Shown one piece after another: positions 1-6,439 of a stretch of 10,254 bases of DNA. The notes under the pieces are model-generated. The model was not told the origin of the DNA, did not search any database, and saw only the letters and a program-made list of their open reading frames with translations. This DNA comes from an uncultured Clostridium sp. (GTDB lineage: Bacteria > Bacillota > Clostridia > Lachnospirales > Lachnospiraceae): NCBI GenBank assembly GCA_900551135.1, contig URUX01000082.1, positions 1 to 10,254 of the forward strand. The letters run 5' to 3'. The position numbers were made by a program, and so were the translations under genes. The stretch's first letter is position 1. Every line of letters begins with the position of its first letter.

Positions 1-71
1 GGTGGAAACACATCATCAGCGGTGAGTACAGCCAGTATTTTGATAAGATGTATGGAAACAAGTTAAAATAA
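1..71 (+). CDS. rfbB: dTDP-glucose 4,6-dehydratase, C-terminal end only (partial)
   Basis: Only the 3' end is present; the complete codons start at base 3 and the TAA stop is 69-71. The visible residues run W-K-H-I-I-S-G-E-Y-S-Q-Y-F-D-K-M-Y-G-N and end in K-L-K. The ISGEY...Y-x-K-M-Y pattern is what I recall for the very end of RmlB/RfbB, the NAD-dependent enzyme that dehydrates dTDP-glucose to dTDP-4-keto-6-deoxyglucose in dTDP-L-rhamnose synthesis. The following gene is rfbD, the last enzyme of the same pathway, which supports the call. The catalytic and cofactor-binding parts lie outside the window, so identity rests on 22 residues and on context. Confidence 0.72.
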   Translation, partial: WKHIISGEYSQYFDKMYGNKLK

Positions 72-232
72 AGCACTGCGCAACGGGGCGCCTGGAAACA
101 GAAGAGGAGGACCGCGCAGCAGGTTGGCTCCTGCTGCATAAGGATTCTGAAGTTTTCGGGCGCTTTATTTGCAAGACATCCGGAAAAGCGGCGGCAGAGC
201 AGTTTTTCCGACAAATAGGAGGAGCAGGAAAT
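72..232. other. rfbB-rfbD intergenic spacer with two inverted repeats
   Basis: This 161-base gap is longer than usual inside an rml operon. It holds a perfect 8-bp inverted repeat (GCAGCAGG at 116-123 with CCTGCTGC at 130-137, 6-base loop) that lacks a T tract, so it does not look like a terminator. A second, AT-richer repeat pairs 181-187 with 204-210 (CGGAAAA/TTTTCCG). The frame of rfbD is open upstream from about base 47 but contains no ATG, GTG or TTG, so no N-terminal extension is supported. I see no convincing promoter here, so rfbD is probably transcribed from upstream. The ribosome binding site AGGAGG is at 217-222. Confidence 0.5.
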
Positions 233-1081
233 ATGAAGATTCTGATAACCGGATCGAAGGGCCAGTTAGGCCATGATTTAATGAATGAACTGTCCAGACG
301 GGGGATTGAATACATTGGCGTAGATGTAGAAGAAATGGACATTACAGATGGGGAGGCATGCTGTCGGGTTATTACGGAAGCAGCGCCAGATGCTGTTATC
401 CATTGTGCTGCATATACTGCAGTAGATGCGGCAGAGGAGAATGTGGAACTGTGCCGCAAGATTAATGCAGAAGGAACCAAAAACATTGCAGAAGTCTGCC
501 ATGATCTGGATATTAAAATGATGTACATCAGTACCGATTATGTGTTTAATGGCGAAGGAACCCGCCCATGGGAGCCGGATGATCACAGAGAGCCTCTGAA
601 CATTTACGGATTAACCAAGTACGAGGGCGAAGTGTATATTGAAAGACTGGTAAAGAAATTCTTTACTGTGCGGATTGCCTGGGTATTTGGCGTTAATGGC
701 AAGAACTTTATCAAGACTATGCTCCGTCTGGGCGAAGAACGGGGAGCAGTCAGCGTAGTAGACGATCAGATTGGTTCTCCTACCTATACCTATGATCTGG
801 CCCGTCTGTTAGCTGACATGATTCAGACGGAAGAGTATGGCCGCTACCATGCTACCAATGAAGGACTGTGCAGCTGGTATGAATTTGCCTGTGAGATCTT
901 CCGTCAGGCAGGCATGAATGATGTAAAAGTAACTCCTGTTGATTCTTCTCAGTTTCCGGCTAAGGCAAAACGTCCGAAAAACAGCCGGATGAATCGTGAG
1001 AAGCTGGTTGAAAAAGGATTTACCCCTCTTCCAACCTGGCAGGATGCATTAGGCCGGTATTTAAAAGAAATCGGCTATTAA
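233..1081 (+). CDS. rfbD: dTDP-4-dehydrorhamnose reductase
   Basis: This 282-residue NAD(P)H-dependent reductase should convert dTDP-4-dehydro-L-rhamnose to dTDP-L-rhamnose, the last step in making the activated rhamnose used for cell-surface polysaccharides; it acts in the cytoplasm. It has an N-terminal Rossmann fold with the glycine motif GSKGQLG (residues 7-13). The short-chain dehydrogenase active site follows, with STDYVF at 100-105 and the YxxxK pair Y125/K129. The substrate-binding C-terminal part includes DDQIGSPTYT near 176-185, which is typical of RmlD. Length is normal for the family. The ATG at 233 is supported by AGGAGG at 217-222. Upstream is the tail of a probable rfbB, and glmM starts 27 bases downstream, so the three are probably co-transcribed. 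RmlA and RmlC are not in the window and are presumably upstream or elsewhere. Confidence 0.93.
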   Translation: MKILITGSKGQLGHDLMNELSRRGIEYIGVDVEEMDITDGEACCRVITEAAPDAVIHCAAYTAVDAAEENVELCRKINAEGTKNIAEVCHDLDIKMMYISTDYVFNGEGTRPWEPDDHREPLNIYGLTKYEGEVYIERLVKKFFTVRIAWVFGVNGKNFIKTMLRLGEERGAVSVVDDQIGSPTYTYDLARLLADMIQTEEYGRYHATNEGLCSWYEFACEIFRQAGMNDVKVTPVDSSQFPAKAKRPKNSRMNREKLVEKGFTPLPTWQDALGRYLKEIGY

Positions 1082-1108
1082 AAAGCAATAAAGCTGGAGG
1101 ATGATATT

Positions 1109-2461
1109 ATGGGAAAATATTTTGGAACCGATGGATTTCGCGGAGAAGCAAATGTAACCTTAACCGTTGAGGACGCTTTTAAAGTAGGACGTTTTCTGGG
1201 CTGGTATTATGGACAGAGAAAGCCGGACGAACGCACCAGAGTGGTAATCGGAAAAGATACCAGACGCAGCAGCTATATGTTTGAATATTCTCTGGTTGCC
1301 GGCCTGACTGCTTCCGGAGCAGATGTGTACCTGCTTCACGTTACGACTACGCCAAGCGTTTCCTATGTTGTCCGGACAGAAGAATTTGACTGCGGCATTA
1401 TGATTTCTGCCAGCCACAATCCGTTCTATGACAATGGCATTAAGGTCATCAACGAAAAAGGAGAGAAGCTGGAAGAAAGCGTGATTACGGAGATTGAAAA
1501 ATATCTGGACGGTGAGATGGGAGAGATTCCGCTGGCCAAGAGAGACCAGATTGGCCGTACTGTGGATTTTGCTGCAGGAAGAAACCGCTATATCGGATAT
1601 TTGATTTCCATTGCAACCCGCTCCTTTAAGAATATGAAGGTGGCTCTGGACTGTGCCAACGGAAGCGCTTCTGCCATTGCAAAAAATGTATTTGATGCAT
1701 TGGGAGCAGAAACCCATGTCATTTCTAACGAGCCCAATGGTATCAACATTAATACTGGCTGTGGTTCTACCCACATTGAAAACCTTCAGGCATTTGTAAA
1801 GCAGGAAGGATGCGATGTAGGCTTTGCATATGACGGAGATGCAGACCGGTGCCTGGCTGTGGACAAAGACGGCAATCTGGTAGACGGCGACAAGATTATG
1901 TATATCTGCGGCAAATATATGAAGGAACAGGGAACCCTGGTAAATAACACAGTGGTTACTACGATTATGTCCAACTTCGGTCTTTATAAGGCATTTGACA
2001 GAGAAGGCATTTCTTACGAAAAGACCGCTGTAGGCGATAAATACGTATATGAAAATATGTCTGCCAATGGACACTGCCTGGGCGGAGAGCAGTCCGGACA
2101 CATCATTTTCAGCAAACATGCCACAACCGGAGACGGCATTTTGACATCCTTAAAGCTAATGGAAGTCATTCTGGAAAAGAAACAGCCATTAGATAAGCTG
2201 GCTTCGGAGATTCAGATTTATCCTCAGGTATTAAAGAACGTCCGTGTGAAGGATAAAACTGCAGCCCAGGATGATCCGGACGTAAGAGCAGAGGTGGAAA
2301 ACGTGGCGGAAAGCCTTGGAAATACAGGCCGTATTCTGCTGCGCCAGAGCGGCACAGAGCCGGTAGTTCGTGTCATGGTAGAAGCGCCGGAACTGGAAAC
2401 CTGCGAGAAATATGTGGATCAGGTGATTGAGGTAATGGGCAGTAAAGGACATTTTGCATAA
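1109..2461 (+). CDS. glmM: Phosphoglucosamine mutase
   Basis: The 450-residue protein belongs to the alpha-D-phosphohexomutase family and should interconvert glucosamine-6-phosphate and glucosamine-1-phosphate. This step supplies UDP-GlcNAc for peptidoglycan and teichoic acids. The N-terminal GTDGFRG motif (residues 6-12) is the GlmM signature that separates it from most phosphoglucomutases. The catalytic phosphoserine is S102 in SASHNP (100-105). The Mg2+ loop is DGDADR (242-247, with D242, D244 and D246). The sugar-specificity loop GEQSGH is at 326-331, and the phosphate-binding loop RQSGTEP at 412-418. All four domains are complete. The ATG is preceded by GGAGG at 1096-1100, 8 bases away. 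It follows rfbD closely and ends just before an intrinsic terminator. A broader phosphoglucomutase or phosphomannomutase activity cannot be excluded from sequence. Confidence 0.95.
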   Translation: MGKYFGTDGFRGEANVTLTVEDAFKVGRFLGWYYGQRKPDERTRVVIGKDTRRSSYMFEYSLVAGLTASGADVYLLHVTTTPSVSYVVRTEEFDCGIMISASHNPFYDNGIKVINEKGEKLEESVITEIEKYLDGEMGEIPLAKRDQIGRTVDFAAGRNRYIGYLISIATRSFKNMKVALDCANGSASAIAKNVFDALGAETHVISNEPNGININTGCGSTHIENLQAFVKQEGCDVGFAYDGDADRCLAVDKDGNLVDGDKIMYICGKYMKEQGTLVNNTVVTTIMSNFGLYKAFDREGISYEKTAVGDKYVYENMSANGHCLGGEQSGHIIFSKHATTGDGILTSLKLMEVILEKKQPLDKLASEIQIYPQVLKNVRVKDKTAAQDDPDVRAEVENVAESLGNTGRILLRQSGTEPVVRVMVEAPELETCEKYVDQVIEVMGSKGHFA

Positions 2462-2491
2462 AAGTCCGGCTATTTTGTATTTCAAAACAGA

Positions 2492-2520
2492 TTGATATGT
2501 AAAAACGGTTGTGATATAAT
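2492..2520 (+). promoter_or_regulatory. Sigma-70-type promoter of leuA, extended -10
   Basis: The -35 box is TTGATA (2492-2497) and the -10 box is TATAAT (2515-2520), with a 17-base spacer. TGA immediately before the -10 gives an extended -10 element (TGnTATAAT). Transcription should start near 2526-2528, giving a leuA leader of about 220 bases. The -10 box lies within the left arm of the glmM terminator stem. No operator palindrome could be assigned. Confidence 0.85.
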
Positions 2521-2545
2521 ACAAAAAATATTACAGCCGTTTTTT
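2501..2545 (+). terminator. Intrinsic terminator of the rfbD-glmM unit
   Basis: An inverted repeat pairs 2501-2517 with 2528-2544. It gives a 17-bp stem with two G-U pairs and a 10-base loop. The core is AAAAACGG/CCGTTTTT, and a run of six Ts (2540-2545) closes the 3' side. It starts 40 bases after the glmM stop. The left arm contains the -10 box of the next promoter. RNA started at that promoter lacks the left arm and cannot form this terminator. Confidence 0.85.
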
Positions 2546-2746
2546 CATAGGAAAAAGCGATATAAAATAATCAGCAAAGGGATGATGAAAGATGGGGTTA
2601 GACCTGTAAAGACCACTCTGTTCATTGTAATTCGATACGGTGTGATTTACCGACTCCAACGCCCGGAACAGGTAGCAGGATAGAACTATACAAGAGGAAT
2701 GAGCAGGACATAAAAATCAGAATGTCAGAAAATGGAGGAAAAAATC
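2526..2746 (+). promoter_or_regulatory. leuA 5' leader, about 220 bases, mechanism unknown
   Basis: This untranslated stretch lies between the predicted transcription start and the leuA start codon. It contains modest complementarity: CTGTTC near 2617-2623 can pair with GAACAG near 2666-2672, enclosing a small CGGT/ACCG hairpin near 2637-2651. I looked for the conserved T-box sequence (UGGNACCGCG) and for a terminator with a U tract and found neither. A short open frame, listed separately, occupies 2582-2683. The leuA ribosome binding site GGAGG is at 2734-2738. Confidence 0.4.
2582..2683 (+). CDS. Possible leuA leader peptide, 33 aa (doubtful)
   Basis: The open frame starts with two consecutive ATG codons after AAAGGG (2576-2581). 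That spacing is short: 0 bases to the first ATG and 3 to the second. It ends with TAG at 2681-2683. The predicted peptide has a branched-chain-rich core, L-F-I-V-I-R-Y-G-V-I-Y-R-L at residues 13-25, where 7 of 13 residues are Leu, Ile or Val. A leader peptide that senses branched-chain aminoacyl-tRNA would fit its position ahead of leuA, and such peptides are known for ilv and leu operons in other bacteria. Against this, the ribosome binding site is poor, there is no run of identical regulatory codons, and no alternative terminator hairpin is evident. It may be a chance frame. Confidence 0.2.
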   Translation: MMKDGVRPVKTTLFIVIRYGVIYRLQRPEQVAG

Positions 2747-4414
2747 ATGTTAAATTATCAAAGATATAAACGGGTCCCAGTAGTGGATTTTCCAGAGCGT
2801 ACCTGGCCCAATAAAGAGATTCAGAAAGCGCCCGTCTGGTGCAGCGTAGACTTACGGGACGGCAATCAGGCGCTGGTAGAGCCGATGGTGGTTGAAGAAA
2901 AGATTGAGATGTTCAATCACTTAATCAAACTGGGCTTTAAGGAGATTGAAGTTGGATTTCCGGCAGCATCTCAGATTGAGTACGATTTTCTGCGTCAGCT
3001 GGTAGAACGGAAATTAATTCCAGACGACGTAGTGATTCAGGTGCTGGTTCAGTGCAGGGAGCATTTGATTAAGAGAACCTTTGAGGCCATTCAGGGTGTG
3101 AAAAAGGTAATCGTACATATTTATAATTCTACATCCACGCTTCAGAGAGATGTAGTATTCCATAAGGACAAAGAAGAAATCAAAGACATTGCAGTCATTG
3201 GCACAAAGCTGGTGCAGAAATATGCAAAAGATTACCAGGGCGACCTCCAGCTGGAGTATTCCCCGGAAAGCTTTACCGGCACAGAACTGGACTACGCTCT
3301 GGAAGTGTGCACAGCAGTTCAGGAGACATGGGGAGCGACCAGCGAGAATAAAGTAATCATTAATCTTCCTGCTACTGTGGAGATGAATACGCCTAATGTG
3401 TATGCAGATCAGGTTGAATGGATGAACACCCATTTTAAAAACCGCGACAGCATTATTTTAAGTATTCATCCGCATAATGACAGAGGTACGGGAATTGCGG
3501 CTACAGAACTGGCTTTATTGGCTGGCGCTGAGAGAGTAGAAGGGACTCTGTTTGGCAATGGCGAGCGTACCGGTAATGTGGATATTCTGAATATTGCATA
3601 TAATATGTTCTCTCAGGGAATCAATCCGGAACTGAATCTGGAAAATATTACAGAGAGCATTGATATTTACGAGCGCTGCACCAAGATGGATATTCATCCC
3701 AGACATCCTTATGCAGGAAAGCTGGTATTTACGGCATTTTCCGGTTCTCATCAGGATGCCATCAATAAGGGAATGCAGGCGCTCCATGAACGCAACGGCC
3801 AGTACTGGGAAGTTCCGTATCTTCCCATTGACCCAAGTGATATTGGACGGAAGTACGAGCCTATTGTACGAATTAACAGCCAGTCCGGAAAAGGCGGCGT
3901 AGCCTTTGTTATGGATACCTTCTATGGCTACAAGCTTCCGAAGGGAATGCACAAAGAGTTTGCAGATATTATCCAGAAGATTTCCGAGAAGCAGGGCGAG
4001 GTTGCTCCAGAACAGATTATGGAAGAGTTCCGCAGCAATTATCTGGATCGCAAAGAGCCAATGCACTTCCGCAAGTGCCGCATCAGCGATGCAGATGTTG
4101 GAAATGGCGAATTTGCAACCCTTGCCAAGGTTACCTTTACCGACCATGGCGTTGAGAAAACCTTTGAGGGCGTAGGAAACGGCCCGATCGATGCAGTTCA
4201 GAGAGGTTTGGAAGAAGCTTTGGGAATCCAGATTCGGGTTATGGACTACAACGAACATGCATTGTCCATTGGTTCCGGCGCGCAGGCAGCTTCTTACATC
4301 CATCTGGTAGATCTGGCAACCGGCAAGGCCACCTATGGCGTCGGCATCAGTTCCAATATTACCAGAGCGTCTATTCGAGGCATTTTCAGTGCAGTAAACA
4401 GATTGTTCTATTAA
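2747..4414 (+). CDS. leuA: 2-isopropylmalate synthase (long LeuA type)
   Basis: The enzyme condenses acetyl-CoA with 2-oxoisovalerate to give 2-isopropylmalate, the first committed step of leucine synthesis. The N-terminal TIM barrel carries SVDLRDGNQAL (33-43, with the catalytic Arg37 and metal ligand Asp38), the HPH metal ligands H241 and H243, and GNGERTGN (270-277). A linker region leads to a C-terminal leucine-binding regulatory domain (about 437-555). The RTWP and APVWCSVDLRDGNQAL pattern near the N-terminus resembles the roughly 560-residue LeuA form known from actinobacteria and many clostridia. I chose ATG 2747 (555 aa) because GGAGG at 2734-2738 lies 8 bases upstream. An in-frame ATG at 2732 overlaps that site and has no site of its own. 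The gene has its own promoter and leader and no leuBCD neighbours. Leucine feedback inhibition is expected from the intact regulatory domain. Confidence 0.95.
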   Translation: MLNYQRYKRVPVVDFPERTWPNKEIQKAPVWCSVDLRDGNQALVEPMVVEEKIEMFNHLIKLGFKEIEVGFPAASQIEYDFLRQLVERKLIPDDVVIQVLVQCREHLIKRTFEAIQGVKKVIVHIYNSTSTLQRDVVFHKDKEEIKDIAVIGTKLVQKYAKDYQGDLQLEYSPESFTGTELDYALEVCTAVQETWGATSENKVIINLPATVEMNTPNVYADQVEWMNTHFKNRDSIILSIHPHNDRGTGIAATELALLAGAERVEGTLFGNGERTGNVDILNIAYNMFSQGINPELNLENITESIDIYERCTKMDIHPRHPYAGKLVFTAFSGSHQDAINKGMQALHERNGQYWEVPYLPIDPSDIGRKYEPIVRINSQSGKGGVAFVMDTFYGYKLPKGMHKEFADIIQKISEKQGEVAPEQIMEEFRSNYLDRKEPMHFRKCRISDADVGNGEFATLAKVTFTDHGVEKTFEGVGNGPIDAVQRGLEEALGIQIRVMDYNEHALSIGSGAQAASYIHLVDLATGKATYGVGISSNITRASIRGIFSAVNRLFY

Positions 4415-4453
4415 ATTCTATTAAAGATTCGGCAGAGTTCATGTGCCTTATGC

Positions 4454-4500
4454 AAAAATCCGGAAAGATTCCCAAATAAATGGGTTCTTTCCGGATTTTT
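4454..4500. terminator. Bidirectional intrinsic terminator between leuA and transketolase
   Basis: A perfect 15-bp inverted repeat (4454-4468 with 4486-4500) has AAAAA at one end and TTTTT at the other, with CCGGAAAGA/TCTTTCCGG as its core. The 17-base loop can close further through CCC (4471-4473) and GGG (4482-4484). The U tract forms on either strand, so it can end both leuA transcription (+) and the convergent transketolase transcript (-). It lies 40 bases past the leuA stop and 19 bases from the end of the transketolase gene. Confidence 0.92.
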
Positions 4501-4518
4501 CAATATATACAGAGTATA

Positions 4519-5442
4519 TTATAAACTCTTTACTGCTTCCACAATATGTCTGGAAGTCAGGCCGTATTCTTCTAACAGAGCAGCCGGAGTGCCGGATTGT
4601 CCAAATCTGTCAGTGATTCCAACCTTCTTAAACTTGAAATCGCCGTTTCCAATCAGAACGTCTGCAACTGCATCGCCTAAACCGCCGATGATGGAGTGCT
4701 CTTCTACAGTAAGGACTTTTCCGCACTTGGAAGCGCTTCTTAAAACAGTCTCTCTGTCGATTGGCTTAATGGTATGGACATTGACAACCTCAGCATGGAT
4801 ACCTTCGGTTTCTAATGCCTTCGCGGCTTCCAGAGCTTCATTTACCATAATGCCGCAGGCAAAAATAGCGACGTCGCTGCCTTCGCGGAGGACATTGGCT
4901 TTGCCGAGTTCAAATGGCATCTCTTCTTCAAACACTACGGAAGGCATTCTGGCCATACGCAGGTATGCAGGCCCCTCCATATCTACAAGAGCCTTAACTG
5001 CACGCTTTGCCTCATTGGCATCGCAGGGAACCACTACAGTCATCTTCGGAATGACTCTCATCAGGGCAATATCTTCAATAGCCTGATGGCTTCCGCCGTC
5101 TTCCCCCAGGGTAACGCCTGCGTGGGAGAATGCGAATTTTACATTAAAACCTGGGTAAGCACAGCCGTTGCGTACCTGGTCGTAAGCGCGTCCGGTACCG
5201 AAAATGGCAAATGTACTTACAAAAGGAATATATCCCATGGTGGACAGGCCGGCAGCCATATCAACCATATTGGCTTCAGCAATGCCGGCGTTAAAGAAAC
5301 GTTCCGGGAACTTGTCAGCAAATTTATACGTCATGGTGGAGTGGGAGAGATCCGCGTCCAGAGCCACGATTTTGTCATTGACTGCTCCTAATTCTGCCAG
5401 GGCCTCACCGTAGGCAACCCGAATGGCTTTCTTCTCACTCAT
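4519..5442 (-). CDS. Transketolase, C-terminal subunit
   Basis: This 307-residue protein matches the pyrimidine-binding and C-terminal domains of transketolase, the half that completes the thiamine diphosphate site. Transketolase moves two-carbon ketol units between pentose-phosphate sugars. The catalytic glutamate is E56 in NAGIAEANM (residues 51-59), which activates the cofactor aminopyrimidine. The conserved SHAGVTLGEDGGSHQ follows at 106-120, including H107 and H119. The final third is the transketolase C-terminal alpha/beta domain (from about 185). The start codon lies 2 bases after the stop of the N-terminal subunit gene, and the ribosome binding site GGAGG is inside that gene's last codons, so translation is probably coupled. 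Splitting transketolase in two is common in clostridia and archaea. The actual sugar substrate could differ in paralogues. Confidence 0.92.
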   Translation of the reverse strand: MSEKKAIRVAYGEALAELGAVNDKIVALDADLSHSTMTYKFADKFPERFFNAGIAEANMVDMAAGLSTMGYIPFVSTFAIFGTGRAYDQVRNGCAYPGFNVKFAFSHAGVTLGEDGGSHQAIEDIALMRVIPKMTVVVPCDANEAKRAVKALVDMEGPAYLRMARMPSVVFEEEMPFELGKANVLREGSDVAIFACGIMVNEALEAAKALETEGIHAEVVNVHTIKPIDRETVLRSASKCGKVLTVEEHSIIGGLGDAVADVLIGNGDFKFKKVGITDRFGQSGTPAALLEEYGLTSRHIVEAVKSL

Positions 5443-5444
5443 AT

Positions 5445-6251
5445 TTAATCCTCCAATTCTTTCAGCGCTGCCTGACGTTCTTCTTCGTTAGGGCCTTTTC
5501 CATGCCAGCCAACCTGGTTTTCCATAAAGGAAACGCCTTTGCCTTTTACGGTATGAGCCAGAATACATTTTGGCTTACCGGAAACGGGGGTATGGAATGC
5601 ATCGCTGATGGCCTGCATATCATTGCCGTCAATCTCAATGACCTCAAAACCAAATGCCCTGAATTTATCAGCAATATTGCCAAGGCTCATAACCTGATCG
5701 TTTGAGCCGTCGATCTGAAGGCCGTTGTTATCAATGATGACAGTTAAGTTGTCCAGTTTGTAGTGGGCAGCAGCCATAGCAGCTTCCCAAACCTGACCTT
5801 CCTGAAGTTCACCGTCACCTAAAAGAGTATAGACCCTGGCGCCCTTGCCCTGAAGTCTTGCTCCTAAAGCCATGCCGACAGCAATAGAAACACCCTGTCC
5901 CAAAGAACCGGTGGATGCCTCTACGCCAGGACAGCGTTTGCAGTCCGGATGTCCCTGAAGCATGCCATTGATTTTACGGAAGCCTGTAAATTCCTTTTTG
6001 TCGAAGAAACCACACTCAGCCAGAATCCCGTACAGTGCAGGAGCAGCATGGCCCTTGGACAATACAAAACGATCCCGATCTTCTTTGCGTGGGTTCTTAG
6101 GGTCGATATTCATCTGATCACAATATAAAACAGTAAGGATCTCAACTGCAGATAAAGAGCCGCCTGGGTGTCCAGAAGCTGCGTCAGCGGTTAAATTGAT
6201 GATGTCACGGCGCACAGCACGGCAAGTCTTTTCTAAACTTGCAAGATTCAT
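5445..6251 (-). CDS. Transketolase, N-terminal (thiamine diphosphate-binding) subunit
   Basis: This 268-residue protein corresponds to the N-terminal domain of transketolase and binds the diphosphate end of thiamine diphosphate. It shows SGHPGGS (26-32, with H28), SKGHAAPALYG (65-75, with H68), and GQGVSIAVGMALG (118-130). The cofactor motif begins with GDG (145-147) and ends with NN (175-176), with Mg2+ bound through Asp146 and an Asn. It has no catalytic Glu-containing domain, which is provided by the next gene. The ATG at 6249-6251 follows AGGAGG about 7 bases upstream on the minus strand. It is the first gene of a two-gene operon with a strong promoter at 6288-6316. The product should heterodimerise with the C-terminal subunit in the non-oxidative pentose phosphate pathway. 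Confidence 0.93.
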   Translation of the reverse strand: MNLASLEKTCRAVRRDIINLTADAASGHPGGSLSAVEILTVLYCDQMNIDPKNPRKEDRDRFVLSKGHAAPALYGILAECGFFDKKEFTGFRKINGMLQGHPDCKRCPGVEASTGSLGQGVSIAVGMALGARLQGKGARVYTLLGDGELQEGQVWEAAMAAAHYKLDNLTVIIDNNGLQIDGSNDQVMSLGNIADKFRAFGFEVIEIDGNDMQAISDAFHTPVSGKPKCILAHTVKGKGVSFMENQVGWHGKGPNEEERQAALKELED

Positions 6252-6287
6252 GATCTACCTCCTAAATTTTTACGCATAATCGGTTTA

Positions 6288-6316
6288 AGAATATCAAAAA
6301 ATGGGGGAATTGTCAA
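6288..6316 (-). promoter_or_regulatory. Sigma-70-type promoter of the transketolase operon
   Basis: On the minus strand, a perfect -35 TTGACA (complement of 6311-6316) is followed by a 17-base spacer and the -10 box TATTCT (complement of 6288-6293). TGA precedes the -10, making an extended -10 element. Transcription should start near 6280, giving a leader of about 30 bases that carries the AGGAGG ribosome binding site. The promoter is divergent from that of the histidine kinase. Confidence 0.87.
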
Positions 6317-6364
6317 CGAGGCAAGAAAATTTAGAATACTTTTAGAAACAAACCTTCTGAACTA

Positions 6365-6373
6365 TGTTATACT
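6365..6373 (+). promoter_or_regulatory. Extended -10 promoter of the two-component operon
   Basis: TGTTATACT (6365-6373) is an extended -10 element with the hexamer TATACT at 6368-6373. At 17 bases upstream the -35 position reads GAAACA (6345-6350), a poor match, so the promoter is probably weak or activator-dependent. The transcription start would be near 6380, about 60 bases before the kinase gene. No direct repeats for the response regulator could be identified with confidence. Confidence 0.55.
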
Positions 6374-6439
6374 ATTAAAAAGTAAGCCTATACAGGGAAA
6401 GCAGGAGGAAGACTCCGTTGGGAGAAAGGATATTGTAAG

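Noticed and set aside
16..528. Minus-strand open frame across the rfbB-rfbD gap
   Set aside because: Most of it is antisense to rfbD, its low-complexity Ser-rich translation matches nothing known, and it lacks initiation signals.
1160..2119. Long minus-strand open frame opposite glmM
   Set aside because: It lies entirely within a well-supported gene, lacks a ribosome binding site and resembles no protein; it follows from the codon usage of glmM.
2526..2746. T-box riboswitch upstream of leuA
   Set aside because: The conserved antiterminator sequence UGGNACCGCG and a terminator with a U tract are both absent.
2732..2746. Upstream in-frame ATG as the leuA start
   Set aside because: It overlaps the GGAGG that serves the ATG at 2747 and has no ribosome binding site of its own; family members begin near the later Met.
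2722..2769. Fifteen-codon frame overlapping the leuA start
   Set aside because: No ribosome binding site precedes its ATG and the encoded peptide shows nothing recognisable.
3515..4303. Long minus-strand open frame opposite leuA
   Set aside because: It is fully antisense to conserved LeuA domains and has no promoter or ribosome binding site.
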